This document shows, one piece after another, positions 9,367 to 17,818 of a DNA stretch of 64,000 nucleotides (positions are counted from its first letter, which is position 1; every line of letters starts with the position of its first letter). The notes under the pieces are model-generated. The model was not told the DNA's origin. It worked only from the letters and a program-made list of their open reading frames with translations, and ran no database searches. The translations under genes were made by a program, and so were the position numbers. Where the stretch lies: NCBI GenBank assembly GCA_963826505.1, contig CAWGXG010000008.1, forward strand, positions 124,001 to 188,000, written 5' to 3'. The DNA is from CAWGXG01 sp963826505 (GTDB lineage Bacteria; Chloroflexota; Anaerolineae; Aggregatilineales; Aggregatilineaceae).

Positions 9367-10101
9367 TTATTCCACCGTGCGCAGGACGGTGCGGAACTTG
9401 TAGCGGTCGCCCCGGTACGACGAACGAACGTATTCGATCGGGTGTTCGCTGTCGTCGAATGTCACGCGCGTGATGCTCAAGATCGGTGTGCAGGGATCGG
9501 CTTCCAGGATGTCTTGCTCGGCTTCACTGGCGACCAGGGCCTCGATGGTTTGCTGCGCGAATGTCATGTGAAGGTTGTACTCGTCGTGCAGCACCTGGTA
9601 GAGCGACTCGCGGCTGAAATCATGCCGTTCCAGAATATTAGGGCACAGGGCGTAGATGATGTGCGATCGTTCCAGGGCGATGAGTTGATCGTCTGCCAGC
9701 CGGAGCCGGTGCAGCACGACAACCTCGGCACCGGGCAGGATGGAAAGCTCTTTGGCGACTTCTCCGGATGCTGGCTCTATGGCGGAATGCAGCACGCGGC
9801 TGGCTGCGCGTTTGCCTCTTTTGCTCATATCCTCGGTGAAGCTGGTCAGCGATTGGAGCGCCTGATCGATCTTGGCGGGTGAAACGTAAGTGCCTTTGCC
9901 CACGCGCGAATAGATCAACCCTTCCTGGGCCAGCTCGTTGAGCGCCTTGCTCACAGTCAGCCGGTTGACGCTGAACTGGTCGGCCAACTGGCGTTCCGAA
10001 GGGATGCGCTCATTCGTGGCGAAGATGCCGTTCTGAATATTGAGCCGGATGTAATCTTTGATCTGTATATACAACGGAACAGGAGAATCGTGCTTGGTCA
10101 T
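9367..10101 (-). CDS. GntR/HutC-family transcriptional regulator with UTRA domain
   Basis: A 244-aa regulator. Residues 1-70 form the GntR winged helix (PLYIQIKDYIRL..., RIPSERQLADQFSVNRLTVSKAL, GLIYSRVGKGTYVS). Residues 90-240 form a UTRA ligand-binding domain, the type that senses phosphorylated sugars in NagR/YvoA. It is encoded in the middle of the salvage operon, with 14- and 11-nt gaps to its neighbours, so it is probably autoregulated with the genes it controls. The paired palindromes at 1528-1541 and 18022-18035 are its best candidate operators. GlcNAc-6-P or MurNAc-6-P is a likely inducer by analogy only. Confidence 0.9.
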   Translation of the reverse strand: MTKHDSPVPLYIQIKDYIRLNIQNGIFATNERIPSERQLADQFSVNRLTVSKALNELAQEGLIYSRVGKGTYVSPAKIDQALQSLTSFTEDMSKRGKRAASRVLHSAIEPASGEVAKELSILPGAEVVVLHRLRLADDQLIALERSHIIYALCPNILERHDFSRESLYQVLHDEYNLHMTFAQQTIEALVASEAEQDILEADPCTPILSITRVTFDDSEHPIEYVRSSYRGDRYKFRTVLRTVE

Positions 10102-10115
10102 TTCAAAAAAGCTTT

Positions 10116-11384
10116 CTACACGGCGATCGTGTTAACGTTTTTAGGCGGCTTGGGGATCACCGCGCTGCTCAACCGCTCGATCAAAGCCCCAGACGGTCCA
10201 TCTGCGCCCAGCATCAGGTCCGATACGATAATGCTGGCGAATCCAGACGACCGGGTATCGTGAATCACAGCGGGTTCGCCGTCCAAGTGACCCAGGTACA
10301 GCATGGCGTGACCCGGCAAGATCAAAATGGCTCCAGGGGGCACGCGTTCGATCAGCATTTGCTTGCGCGTTGGTGCGTTCATACTGGTGTCGAAGTGGCA
10401 AATCTGGGCGCAGGCGCGTTCCTGCTGGCCGGAGTTACGCGGCAGTCGTACCCCGCACACGCCGTAGATATCCTGCACGAAGCGCGAGCAGTCCCGCCCG
10501 AAGATGCCAAGCTGCGATCCGCCCCAGGCATACGGTTCGCCCAACAGCGCGAAAGCCCGGTCCAACAGGGTGTGCAGCGTGTAAGGCTGCCATCCTACGC
10601 TGAATTCGCCCGCGGTAGCGGCGCCGATGCCGTCAGCGATGCACAGCGTTCCCTTGGCCGAACGATGCGGGATGCGGACGCGCAGCGCTACGTCCGTCGC
10701 CTCGATCAGAGGCAGACGCGTGCCCATCTGCGGCGTGACGCCGCCTTGGGTTGGCGTGGCAAGCATGCCCCGGTTAGCTGTGGTAACAACAAACGGCTCC
10801 GCGCTGACAAATTCTTCCACCGGCGCACGCTGTCCGATCGCGATGTCCGCCGCGCGTACCCAGCCCCAATACAGCGGAGTCAGGCAAAATGCCCAGGCCG
10901 CGTCGCGACTGTGCGCCACCACAGCCACCGGCCAACCGATATCGATCGTAGTTTCCTGAATTCGATCCAGCGCGAACGCGAACGGGGCGGATGTCACGAC
11001 ATCGGCGGTCGGGAAAGATCGCACATCGGTTCGTCGGGTGGCCAACCCAAACCGCACGGTGACCCGGTCGGGCAGGGCCGGAGTGGCATTCGCCATCAAC
11101 GTTTCCCAATAGATGGCTCCTGATTGCTTGCCATCCCAACCGTAATGCGGCTCAGCGGGCGGTTGATAGCGCGCCAGCGCCGCGCGCACGTCGTCGACGC
11201 TTATGGCATCAGGCAAGGCCAACACGGGCGGCAAGCCCAACGTCGTATACACGCCTGCGTTGAACGCCATGATTGCATCCGCACTGAGGCGCGGCAGATC
11301 AACGTCCGCCGCGCGTGCGAGCCAGAACTCGGCCCGCAACAGGTCCGGTGTGTAGCGTGAATGAAATGCGTTCACGGCGTTCAT
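10116..11384 (-). CDS. NlpC/P60-family cysteine peptidase (YkfC-like murein peptide endopeptidase)
   Basis: A peptidase with N-terminal SH3-like regions (about residues 100-270, for example WGWVRAADIAIGQ) and a C-terminal NlpC/P60 domain. The catalytic Cys is in FGRDCSRFVQDIYG, the His in PGHAMLYLGHLDGEPAVIHD, and YAWGGSQ precedes the nucleophile. YkfC-type relatives cut gamma-D-Glu-DAP bonds in free murein peptides whose L-Ala N-terminus is exposed, yielding the L-Ala-D-Glu used by the dipeptide epimerase. I chose the ATG at 11384 because GGGGGAAGA precedes it; starting at 11465 would overlap the small membrane protein gene. No signal peptide is seen, so it acts in the cytoplasm. Confidence 0.87.
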   Translation of the reverse strand: MNAVNAFHSRYTPDLLRAEFWLARAADVDLPRLSADAIMAFNAGVYTTLGLPPVLALPDAISVDDVRAALARYQPPAEPHYGWDGKQSGAIYWETLMANATPALPDRVTVRFGLATRRTDVRSFPTADVVTSAPFAFALDRIQETTIDIGWPVAVVAHSRDAAWAFCLTPLYWGWVRAADIAIGQRAPVEEFVSAEPFVVTTANRGMLATPTQGGVTPQMGTRLPLIEATDVALRVRIPHRSAKGTLCIADGIGAATAGEFSVGWQPYTLHTLLDRAFALLGEPYAWGGSQLGIFGRDCSRFVQDIYGVCGVRLPRNSGQQERACAQICHFDTSMNAPTRKQMLIERVPPGAILILPGHAMLYLGHLDGEPAVIHDTRSSGFASIIVSDLMLGADGPSGALIERLSSAVIPKPPKNVNTIAV

Positions 11385-11398
11385 TCTTCCCCCAGATG

Positions 11399-11584
11399 CT
11401 AGCGTGACCGGCGCACGGCGATCGCCACCGCGATAACTAGCGTCCCGCCCATGAGCGCGCTGCACAGACTCAACACGAATTCCGGGCTGTTGCGCGGCTC
11501 GATCAGCGCCATCAACAGGCCGCAGCCGCCAATGAACATCCCGATTCTGAGAAATCCGCGCAGCGCCTCCAGTCTACTGTCCAT
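11399..11584 (-). CDS. Small two-helix membrane protein of the salvage operon
   Basis: A 61-aa protein of unknown function with two predicted transmembrane segments (about residues 12-28 and 35-56), a short negatively charged loop and a basic RRSR end. It overlaps the end of the upstream ATPase gene by 11 nt and lies 14 nt before the NlpC/P60 gene, so it fits exactly into the operon. It could be an accessory subunit of the importer, but no family is recognised. The compact position and clean hydrophobic pattern are the only support. Confidence 0.55.
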   Translation of the reverse strand: MDSRLEALRGFLRIGMFIGGCGLLMALIEPRNSPEFVLSLCSALMGGTLVIAVAIAVRRSR

Positions 11585-12617
11585 TCATCTGCATTTCCGT
11601 CTCTGCGGGCGCGGGCACATGCGGGCGCAGCGGCTGCCCTTCGAGCAGCGGCAAGCAGGCCACCTGCTGGCGGAATCCCGTTGCAGCCCCAAGCTGCGGC
11701 ACGCGCGCATCACACTGGTTCGACACAAAGAACGGGCAACGCGGATGGAATGCGCAGCCAGCCGGGATTTCTGTCAGGCTGGGGATATCCTCGCTGCGCA
11801 GAATCATGCGCTTCTTGTTGCGGGTCAGTTCCGGGTCTGCTTCAGGAATAGCGGCGATCAGCGCGCGCGTGTACGGGTGGGCCGGGTTGGCGATGACGTC
11901 TGGCGTCGGGCCGATCTCCACGACACGCCCCAGGTACATCACCGCGATACGGCCTTCCCAGGCGAAATATTTGGCGAGCGCCAGATCGTGCGTGATGAAC
12001 ACGATCGCGACATTGAGCTTGTCACGCAGATCGTGCAGCATCTTCAACAGGCTGACCCGGATACTCACATCCACCATGCTGACTGCTTCATCGGCCACGA
12101 TCAGCTTGGGACCGACGGTCAGCGCGCGGGCGATGCTCACACGCTGGCGTTGGCCGCCGCTGAGTTGGTGAGGATATTTGTTCACAACATCACCCGGCGG
12201 GGTCAGATCGACCAGAGTGAGTAATTCCCAGATGCGACGGCGCAGCCCTGCTCGTCCGCTGACCATCTTGTGACGTCTCAATGGGTAAGACAGGATCTGG
12301 CCGATGGTATGCGATGGGTTGAGTGAAGCGAAGGGGTCTTGGTGCACGACCTGCAGCGCGCGCCGCATTTTTGCGCGTTCTTGGCCACGGTAATTCTTCA
12401 GCGGGCGGCCTTGGAACAGCACCTCACCCCCGGATTCTGCCAGCAGCCCGGCGACAATTTTGCCGGTCGTGGTTTTTCCACAGCCACTTTCGCCCACCAG
12501 ACATAGGATTTCATTGGGCGCGATCGTCAGGCTGATGTTCTGCAAGACCGGGATCGGCGTGCGTCCTTGTTTGAAGGTGCGATCAACGTGGCGCAGTTCG
12601 ATAAGAGGCGTGCTCAT
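11574..12617 (-). CDS. Oligopeptide-type ABC transporter ATP-binding protein (OppF/DppF-like)
   Basis: An ABC ATPase of about 347 aa with Walker A GESGCGKTTTGK, signature LSGGQRQRVSIARAL, Walker B KLIVADEAVSMVD and the H-loop FITHDLALAKYF. It has the C-terminal oligopeptide/dipeptide extension (GCAFHPRCPFFVSNQCD) with the Cys cluster typical of OppD/OppF. In Walker B the usual DEP is DEA. The start at ATG 12617 (MSTPLIELRHVDRTF) overlaps the OppD stop by 4 nt, and a longer 12668 start is unlikely. It partners the next ATPase to energise the importer. Confidence 0.92.
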   Translation of the reverse strand: MSTPLIELRHVDRTFKQGRTPIPVLQNISLTIAPNEILCLVGESGCGKTTTGKIVAGLLAESGGEVLFQGRPLKNYRGQERAKMRRALQVVHQDPFASLNPSHTIGQILSYPLRRHKMVSGRAGLRRRIWELLTLVDLTPPGDVVNKYPHQLSGGQRQRVSIARALTVGPKLIVADEAVSMVDVSIRVSLLKMLHDLRDKLNVAIVFITHDLALAKYFAWEGRIAVMYLGRVVEIGPTPDVIANPAHPYTRALIAAIPEADPELTRNKKRMILRSEDIPSLTEIPAGCAFHPRCPFFVSNQCDARVPQLGAATGFRQQVACLPLLEGQPLRPHVPAPAETEMQMNGQ

Positions 12618-13633
12618 GAGGCGGTGGTCTCCATTGCCCTGGCAAAAACGCGTTCGGCTTCCCAACACGCGGCCAAATGTCCTTCGGCCACCGGTTTCAG
12701 CGGCGGCGGCTGAGCCGCGCAGCGCTGCGTCGCGAACGGGCAGCGAATGTGGAATTTGCAGCCTGACGGTGGCTCAATCAGGTCGGGCGGGCTGCCAGGG
12801 ATGCTCATCAACTCTTCCGCCCCGGCGCTCAGCCGTGGGATGGCTTCGAGCAATCCCAGGGTGTAGGCGTGGCGTGGACGATAGAAGATTTCGTTCACAT
12901 CCCCGATTTCCACGATCTCGCCCGCATACATCGTGGCGACTGTGTCCGCCATTTCTGCCGCGACGGACAGATCATGACTGATAAAGATGATGCTGAAGCC
13001 CAGCTCATCACGGATTGCCAGCAGCACGTCGATGATCGTGCGCTGCGTCAGAATGTCGACTGCCGTGGTGGGCTCGTCCAGGATGACAACCTGCGGATCG
13101 AGCAGCAAGCCGAGCGCGATCAACACGCGTTGGCGCATACCGCCGCTCAACTCATGGGGATAGCTGTTGAAGACACGCGAAGGGTCCAGACGCACCTTGC
13201 GGAACAGTTCCAAAGCGCGCGCCCGCACTTTGTGATGGTTGCTCATGCCGTGCGCGCGGGCGGTGTCATAGAACATATCGCGTATGCGGATGACCGGATT
13301 CAGGGAGTTCAACGCGCCCTGGAAGACCATCGCGCATTCGTCCCACCGAAACTGCCGGAGTTGGGACGTGTTCATCTTCAAGACATCGATCTGCGACCCA
13401 TTGCGGCGCTTGTAGAGAATCTGGCCCTGGTCAATCCGGGCATTGGTGGGCAACAGCCGCATCAATCCCAGGTTCAACGTCGATTTCCCGCAGCCGCTTT
13501 CGCCCATCAGCGCTAGCGTCTCACCCTTGTGAAGATCGAACGAGACATGGCTCACCGCTTTGAGCGGTCCGCGCTGGGTAAGATAGCTGATCGAGAGGTC
13601 CTTCACACTCAGCACGACGTCTGTGGTCGGCAT
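12614..13633 (-). CDS. Oligopeptide-type ABC transporter ATP-binding protein (OppD/DppD-like)
   Basis: A 339-aa ABC ATPase with Walker A GESGCGKSTLNLG, signature ELSGGMRQRVLIALG, Walker B VVILDEPTTAVD and H-loop FISHDLSVAAEM. The C-terminal Opp/Dpp extension GCKFHIRCPFATQRC is present. It lies 13 nt downstream of the OppC-type permease gene and overlaps the second ATPase gene by 4 nt. The substrate cannot be read from an ATPase, and the surrounding enzymes point to muropeptides. Confidence 0.93.
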   Translation of the reverse strand: MPTTDVVLSVKDLSISYLTQRGPLKAVSHVSFDLHKGETLALMGESGCGKSTLNLGLMRLLPTNARIDQGQILYKRRNGSQIDVLKMNTSQLRQFRWDECAMVFQGALNSLNPVIRIRDMFYDTARAHGMSNHHKVRARALELFRKVRLDPSRVFNSYPHELSGGMRQRVLIALGLLLDPQVVILDEPTTAVDILTQRTIIDVLLAIRDELGFSIIFISHDLSVAAEMADTVATMYAGEIVEIGDVNEIFYRPRHAYTLGLLEAIPRLSAGAEELMSIPGSPPDLIEPPSGCKFHIRCPFATQRCAAQPPPLKPVAEGHLAACWEAERVFARAMETTAS

Positions 13634-13646
13634 GTTGTCGCTCCTC

Positions 13647-14834
13647 CTAAAGGCCCGATCGCAGGCGCGGGTTGAAGATTTCTTCCAGAGAACGCGTGAA
13701 CAACACCAGCGAAAGCTGGAACAAGGCGATCGCCACGATGGGAGAGATCAACATGCTGGCCGCGTTAGGATTGAAAATCGCCCCTTTGGTGCGTCCGAAG
13801 TAGATCATCACGCCCCAGTCGGGTTCTTTGATGGGGACCATCCCCAGGAAAACCAGCCCGACAATGTTGTACATGGCGCTGCGGATCGTGAAAATCATAT
13901 TCACCACGATGTAACTGATCATGTTGGGCAGCACTTCACGAAAGATGATGTGCCCCATGCCCAGATCAAGCGCGATAGCGGCCTGCACATAATCGCGCTC
14001 GCGCACGCTGAAGACTTGTGCGCGCACCGCTCGCATCAGCGTAGGCCAATACAGGGCGGAAAACAACAGTGCCAGATAGAAGCTGCTGTTGAAATTGACG
14101 ATACTTGCCAGCACCAACAACAGCGGAAAGGACGGGATCGTCAGAATGAAGTTCGAGAAGGCGGAGAGCACCTGGTCCACCACGCCGCCCAACAACCCGG
14201 CCAGCGATCCGAAGACCACCGCGATCAGCGTCGTGATCAGACCCGCCTCCACCGACGTAATGATCAACTGCTTGCCGCCGTACACGATATGCGAGAGTAC
14301 ATCGCGGCCTTCCCAGTCCAGTCCTAGCGGAAATTCCTTCGACGGTCCGGCGTACAGGGTCCGCGCGCCGGGGCGCAGGCGGTCGTAATAATGTGGCTGG
14401 CCATCATATTTGATCAACAGAGGACCGAAGACAGTCATCACAAAGAATAACAGCAGTCCCAGGAAGCCCAGGAATCCCGCTTTGTTGCGCACCAGCGCGT
14501 GCGCAGCCGCCCGCACCGTACGACCCAGACCCGCCATGCGCCGGATGAGAAAATCCAGGTTGGATTCCTCGAAGTTGACATCGTCAATCGACGCGCGCGA
14601 AGTGAATGGGTCTTCACGGTCAATGTAGGCGTGCGAGATCACGACAGCGGTGCTGAGCACAATCATCAACAGACCGCCCCAGATGCCCGCCGACACGCCG
14701 CCGACCACACAGGCCGCGAACCCCAACAAGGCTGGGCGCATCAGCCGCGAGCGCAGCCCTAACACCAGCGGGACAATTCCGCAGAGTGCGCCGATTATGA
14801 GTCCGGTGATTGATGCCGCCGCTCCAAACCCCAT
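13647..14834 (-). CDS. Oligopeptide-type ABC transporter permease (OppC/DppC-like) with N-terminal membrane extension
   Basis: A 395-aa permease, roughly 80-100 residues longer than usual for OppC. Residues about 115-395 are a standard BPD_transp_1 permease with an N-terminal OppC_N helix (NKAGFLGFLGLLLFFVMTVF), the PLGLDWEGRDVLSHIVYG box and the EAA loop region AAIALDLGMGHIIFREVLPN. Residues 1-70 form an extra hydrophobic module of about three membrane segments, joined by an acidic linker (DREDPFTSRASIDDVNFEES). That extra module is not part of normal OppC. The gene start overlaps the upstream permease stop by one base (TAATG). Confidence 0.9.
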   Translation of the reverse strand: MGFGAAASITGLIIGALCGIVPLVLGLRSRLMRPALLGFAACVVGGVSAGIWGGLLMIVLSTAVVISHAYIDREDPFTSRASIDDVNFEESNLDFLIRRMAGLGRTVRAAAHALVRNKAGFLGFLGLLLFFVMTVFGPLLIKYDGQPHYYDRLRPGARTLYAGPSKEFPLGLDWEGRDVLSHIVYGGKQLIITSVEAGLITTLIAVVFGSLAGLLGGVVDQVLSAFSNFILTIPSFPLLLVLASIVNFNSSFYLALLFSALYWPTLMRAVRAQVFSVRERDYVQAAIALDLGMGHIIFREVLPNMISYIVVNMIFTIRSAMYNIVGLVFLGMVPIKEPDWGVMIYFGRTKGAIFNPNAASMLISPIVAIALFQLSLVLFTRSLEEIFNPRLRSGL

Positions 14835-15934
14835 TACTGCTGCCCTCCGACACGCACGCGCGGATCAAGCACACCGAATAGCAGATCGGCCATAATATTC
14901 GATAACACGACGGCAGCGGCGATGGTCAGAAACACCCCCTGCATGGTGGTGTAATCGCGCGAGCCAATCGCCAGATACAGGTAACGTCCCAACCCTGGAT
15001 ATTGGAAGATCGTTTCGATAATGACGCTGCCGCCCACTACAAACCCGATGCTGATCGCCAGACGTGTCACCAACGGCAGCATGGCGTTCCGCCCGACATA
15101 CGCCGTCAGGATGCGGCGCTCTGACAGGCCGCGCGCTTTGGCGACGGTGATGTAATCTTCGCCCAAAGTCGAGATAGTGCTGCTTTTCATGGTCAGAATC
15201 CAGCCGCCGACCGTCGCCCAGACATACGTCAGCACTGGCAGCGCCGCATGTTGGAGCACGCTTTCGATATAGCCGGGGTTGAAACCCGCGTTAACTTCCT
15301 GGCCGACGCCGCCTAACACATCGCCGATTTGAAACATTTTGAGCTGCACCCCTGCCACCATCAGGATCAACAGCGCCACCACAAAATCGGGAACCCCGTA
15401 CATAACCGAGGCTACCGCCGTTAATACGTTGTCGAAGGCACTCCCGCGCCAATAGGCCATGGCCATGCCGATGAAGATGCCGAGTGTAAAACTGATCAGC
15501 AGGCCGATGCCGACGCTAAACAATGTCCAGGGCAGGTAGCGCCTGATCTGATCGGCGACCGGCGTGCCCGCCCCGCTGATGGATTTCCCCATGTCGCCTT
15601 GGAGGAGTTTGCCCATGTAGTTGATGTATTGTTCGTGGAGCGGTTGGTTGGGGTCGAAATCGAACAGCCCGGCGGCCATGCGGCGCGCTTCGTCGGCAGT
15701 CATTTGCCGTTGGGTCATCAGCTCGTCGATCTTGATTTGCACCGGGTTGCCGGGCATCTGGCGGATCATCACAAAGGTGAACGTTGTTACAGCCCACAAA
15801 GTGAGCAGACCCTGCACGCTCACGCGAAAGGTATAGCTGGTGACGATCCGGCGGAGTCCCTGGCGCACGGTGTGCGCCCAGCCGGGCGGAGACGCGTTTT
15901 GATCAAGCGCGATGTGCTGCGATGCTGCTTCCAT
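14834..15934 (-). CDS. Oligopeptide-type ABC transporter permease (OppB/DppB-like)
   Basis: A 366-aa permease with six predicted membrane helices. The first helix ends in the family motif FVMIRQMPGNP, and the cytoplasmic EAA loop is DYITVAKARGLSERRILTAYVGRNA. The periphery includes a long loop between helices 1 and 2 (MTQRQMTADEARRMA...). It is the first permease gene after the binding-protein gene and is separated from it by a strong hairpin at 16008-16031. It forms the channel with the OppC-like subunit. Confidence 0.93.
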   Translation of the reverse strand: MEAASQHIALDQNASPPGWAHTVRQGLRRIVTSYTFRVSVQGLLTLWAVTTFTFVMIRQMPGNPVQIKIDELMTQRQMTADEARRMAAGLFDFDPNQPLHEQYINYMGKLLQGDMGKSISGAGTPVADQIRRYLPWTLFSVGIGLLISFTLGIFIGMAMAYWRGSAFDNVLTAVASVMYGVPDFVVALLILMVAGVQLKMFQIGDVLGGVGQEVNAGFNPGYIESVLQHAALPVLTYVWATVGGWILTMKSSTISTLGEDYITVAKARGLSERRILTAYVGRNAMLPLVTRLAISIGFVVGGSVIIETIFQYPGLGRYLYLAIGSRDYTTMQGVFLTIAAAVVLSNIMADLLFGVLDPRVRVGGQQ

Positions 15935-16007
15935 CCAGAATGTCCTTCTTACTCAAGAAAAACAAATGTGGTCTCTTGGTTTGATCAAACAGCACTGAAA
16001 GCAAACG

Positions 16008-16031
16008 GGGCGGGGGATGACTCCCCCGCCC
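16008..16031 (-). terminator. Intercistronic hairpin between binding-protein and permease genes
   Basis: A perfect 10-bp GC stem (GGGCGGGGGA / TCCCCCGCCC) with a 4-nt loop lies in the 120-nt gap after the binding-protein stop. No long T-run follows on the minus strand, so it is more likely a partial terminator or mRNA-stabilising structure. Such hairpins commonly raise binding-protein output over that of the membrane subunits. Confidence 0.6.
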
Positions 16032-16054
16032 GCACTTCGAACATACCAGTCGTC

Positions 16055-17818
16055 TTATTTAGGGGACAGAACGCCGGTTAGAATGTCGTAGATGATCCAG
16101 TGATCGGAACCGCTGGGGTTCTGATAGATCGGATCGCCATCCGGCGGCGCGCCTGCCACGAGGCTCTCGTTAAGCGGCTCAACGCTCAGTTCCATGTTGA
16201 GCGGAATGAACGGCATCAGCTGGTTGATGATCAGGGCGACTTCGCCGGAGATCTGCTTTTGCTTTTCGGTGTCAAGGCCGGCGCTGGTGTCCTTGATCAT
16301 CTGATCAAGGTTGACCATTTCGCCGTTCCATTCGAATTCCATCGGGAAGTTCATACCCTTTTGGCCTTCGGCCAAACCAACGTAATTGAAGCGCTGGATC
16401 GGGCCGTAGAACATGCTGGCAGGGAAGGGATTCCCAGCGGACCAGCTCCACACCGACAGCTCGAAGTTGCCGTTACGGATGTCGTCAGCGCACTGCTGCC
16501 ACGGGATCGCGCGCGGGGTGATGTCAAAGCCAAAGGCGTTCATCTGGTCGGTGGCGTTCAGGGCAGCACCGGCGAAGTCGTTGAATTCTGCCGGGAACTT
16601 GTATTCGCCCTTGAGCGTATTACCGTCCGCATCGGCCCACTTGCCGTCTGCGTTCTTGGTGAAGCCCGCGCTTTCCAGCAGGGACGCCGCGCGATCAGGA
16701 TTGAGGTCATAGTGATCGAGTTGCGGGATCACGTCCTCGGGGAGCAGCAGCGGGACCAACGCATCGGGCAAACCGGCCATGTACTCGGTTGGGGTCGCGC
16801 CGGTTCCATTGGTCAGGAAGGCATTCTCAGCGCGATCAATCACCAGGGCCGCCGCCTGACGGACTTCCGTAACATTCCAGGGGTACACGTCATGCTGGAA
16901 CAGGACGGCCGGGCCGTACCCACGGGGCAGGTTGATCAGACGGATACCAGCCGCTTCGAAGGCTTCCAAAGTCGAAGGCGGGTAGACGTTGGTGGCCTGG
17001 GCCAGTTCGCCGCTGAGGACCAACGGTGTCGTGGTTTCGGTTTCGCCCGCCCACAGTTTCATCGAACCGAACTGCACGCTGTCAGAGAAGACACTGTTGG
17101 GCTGCCAGTGCAGAGTCATGTAGGCGTCGCCCACATCGTCCAGGCTGTAGGTGTAGGGGCCGGACGCGATCAGTTCGGTAGGACGGAACGCGCGAATTTC
17201 ATCGGCCAGGGCTTTCCAGGCATCGTCATCAGAGGTCGCGCCGCTGGCGATCAAGTCCAGGGCTTTTGCTGCCAGATCACTGTAAGTTACCGAGGGCGCG
17301 ATGTATTCCTTGAGAATCAGACGCTCCGCCAGCAGCGACGGTTCGCCGGAGAAGTAGTAGTTGACGGTCTTTTCGTCAACTTTTTCGACCTTGTTGATAT
17401 AGTTGAACTGGGTCCAGCCCAGGATGCGACCGATCGCGTAGGTGTCGACGATATCATCGGCCGTGACTGGGTCGCCGTTGCTCCACATGGCGTCATCGCG
17501 GATCTTGGTCCAATAGTAGGTTCCGTCATCCGAGAAGCCCCACGAATCGCCCATGAGCGGCACGTATTCGCCCGAAGACCACATATAGAAGGCCAGCGGC
17601 AATTCGACAAATGCTTTGTACACGTTGCCGAGGTTGGTGTCCAGGCCGCCAGAGGCAAAATGGTTCAGATTGTGATCGGGGAGGAGGGTATAGGGCCAGG
17701 TGCCAAGCCAGGTGCCGCTGGGGCCCTCCTGGGCTTTCGCGGACTGGTGCAGACCAAAGGCCCCCACCAGACCAAACGCCATCGCCACGACCAGCAAAAG
17801 ATGCAAATACCGTTTCAT
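16055..17818 (-). CDS. ABC transporter substrate-binding protein, family 5 (oligopeptide/muropeptide)
   Basis: A 587-aa extracellular solute-binding protein of the SBP_bac_5 family. Residues 1-30 are a Sec signal peptide (MKRYLHLLLVVAMAFGLVGAFG..., AKAQEG) without a lipobox cysteine. Family features include MWSNGDPVTADDIVDTY, ALVIDRAENAFLTNG, DLNPDRAASLLESAGF and the C-terminal INQLMPFIPLNM. It is the first gene of the 13-gene operon, preceded by GGAGAAAAAC before the ATG. By context it should capture murein fragments, or peptides, for import. Ligand identity is inference. Confidence 0.92.
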   Translation of the reverse strand: MKRYLHLLLVVAMAFGLVGAFGLHQSAKAQEGPSGTWLGTWPYTLLPDHNLNHFASGGLDTNLGNVYKAFVELPLAFYMWSSGEYVPLMGDSWGFSDDGTYYWTKIRDDAMWSNGDPVTADDIVDTYAIGRILGWTQFNYINKVEKVDEKTVNYYFSGEPSLLAERLILKEYIAPSVTYSDLAAKALDLIASGATSDDDAWKALADEIRAFRPTELIASGPYTYSLDDVGDAYMTLHWQPNSVFSDSVQFGSMKLWAGETETTTPLVLSGELAQATNVYPPSTLEAFEAAGIRLINLPRGYGPAVLFQHDVYPWNVTEVRQAAALVIDRAENAFLTNGTGATPTEYMAGLPDALVPLLLPEDVIPQLDHYDLNPDRAASLLESAGFTKNADGKWADADGNTLKGEYKFPAEFNDFAGAALNATDQMNAFGFDITPRAIPWQQCADDIRNGNFELSVWSWSAGNPFPASMFYGPIQRFNYVGLAEGQKGMNFPMEFEWNGEMVNLDQMIKDTSAGLDTEKQKQISGEVALIINQLMPFIPLNMELSVEPLNESLVAGAPPDGDPIYQNPSGSDHWIIYDILTGVLSPK

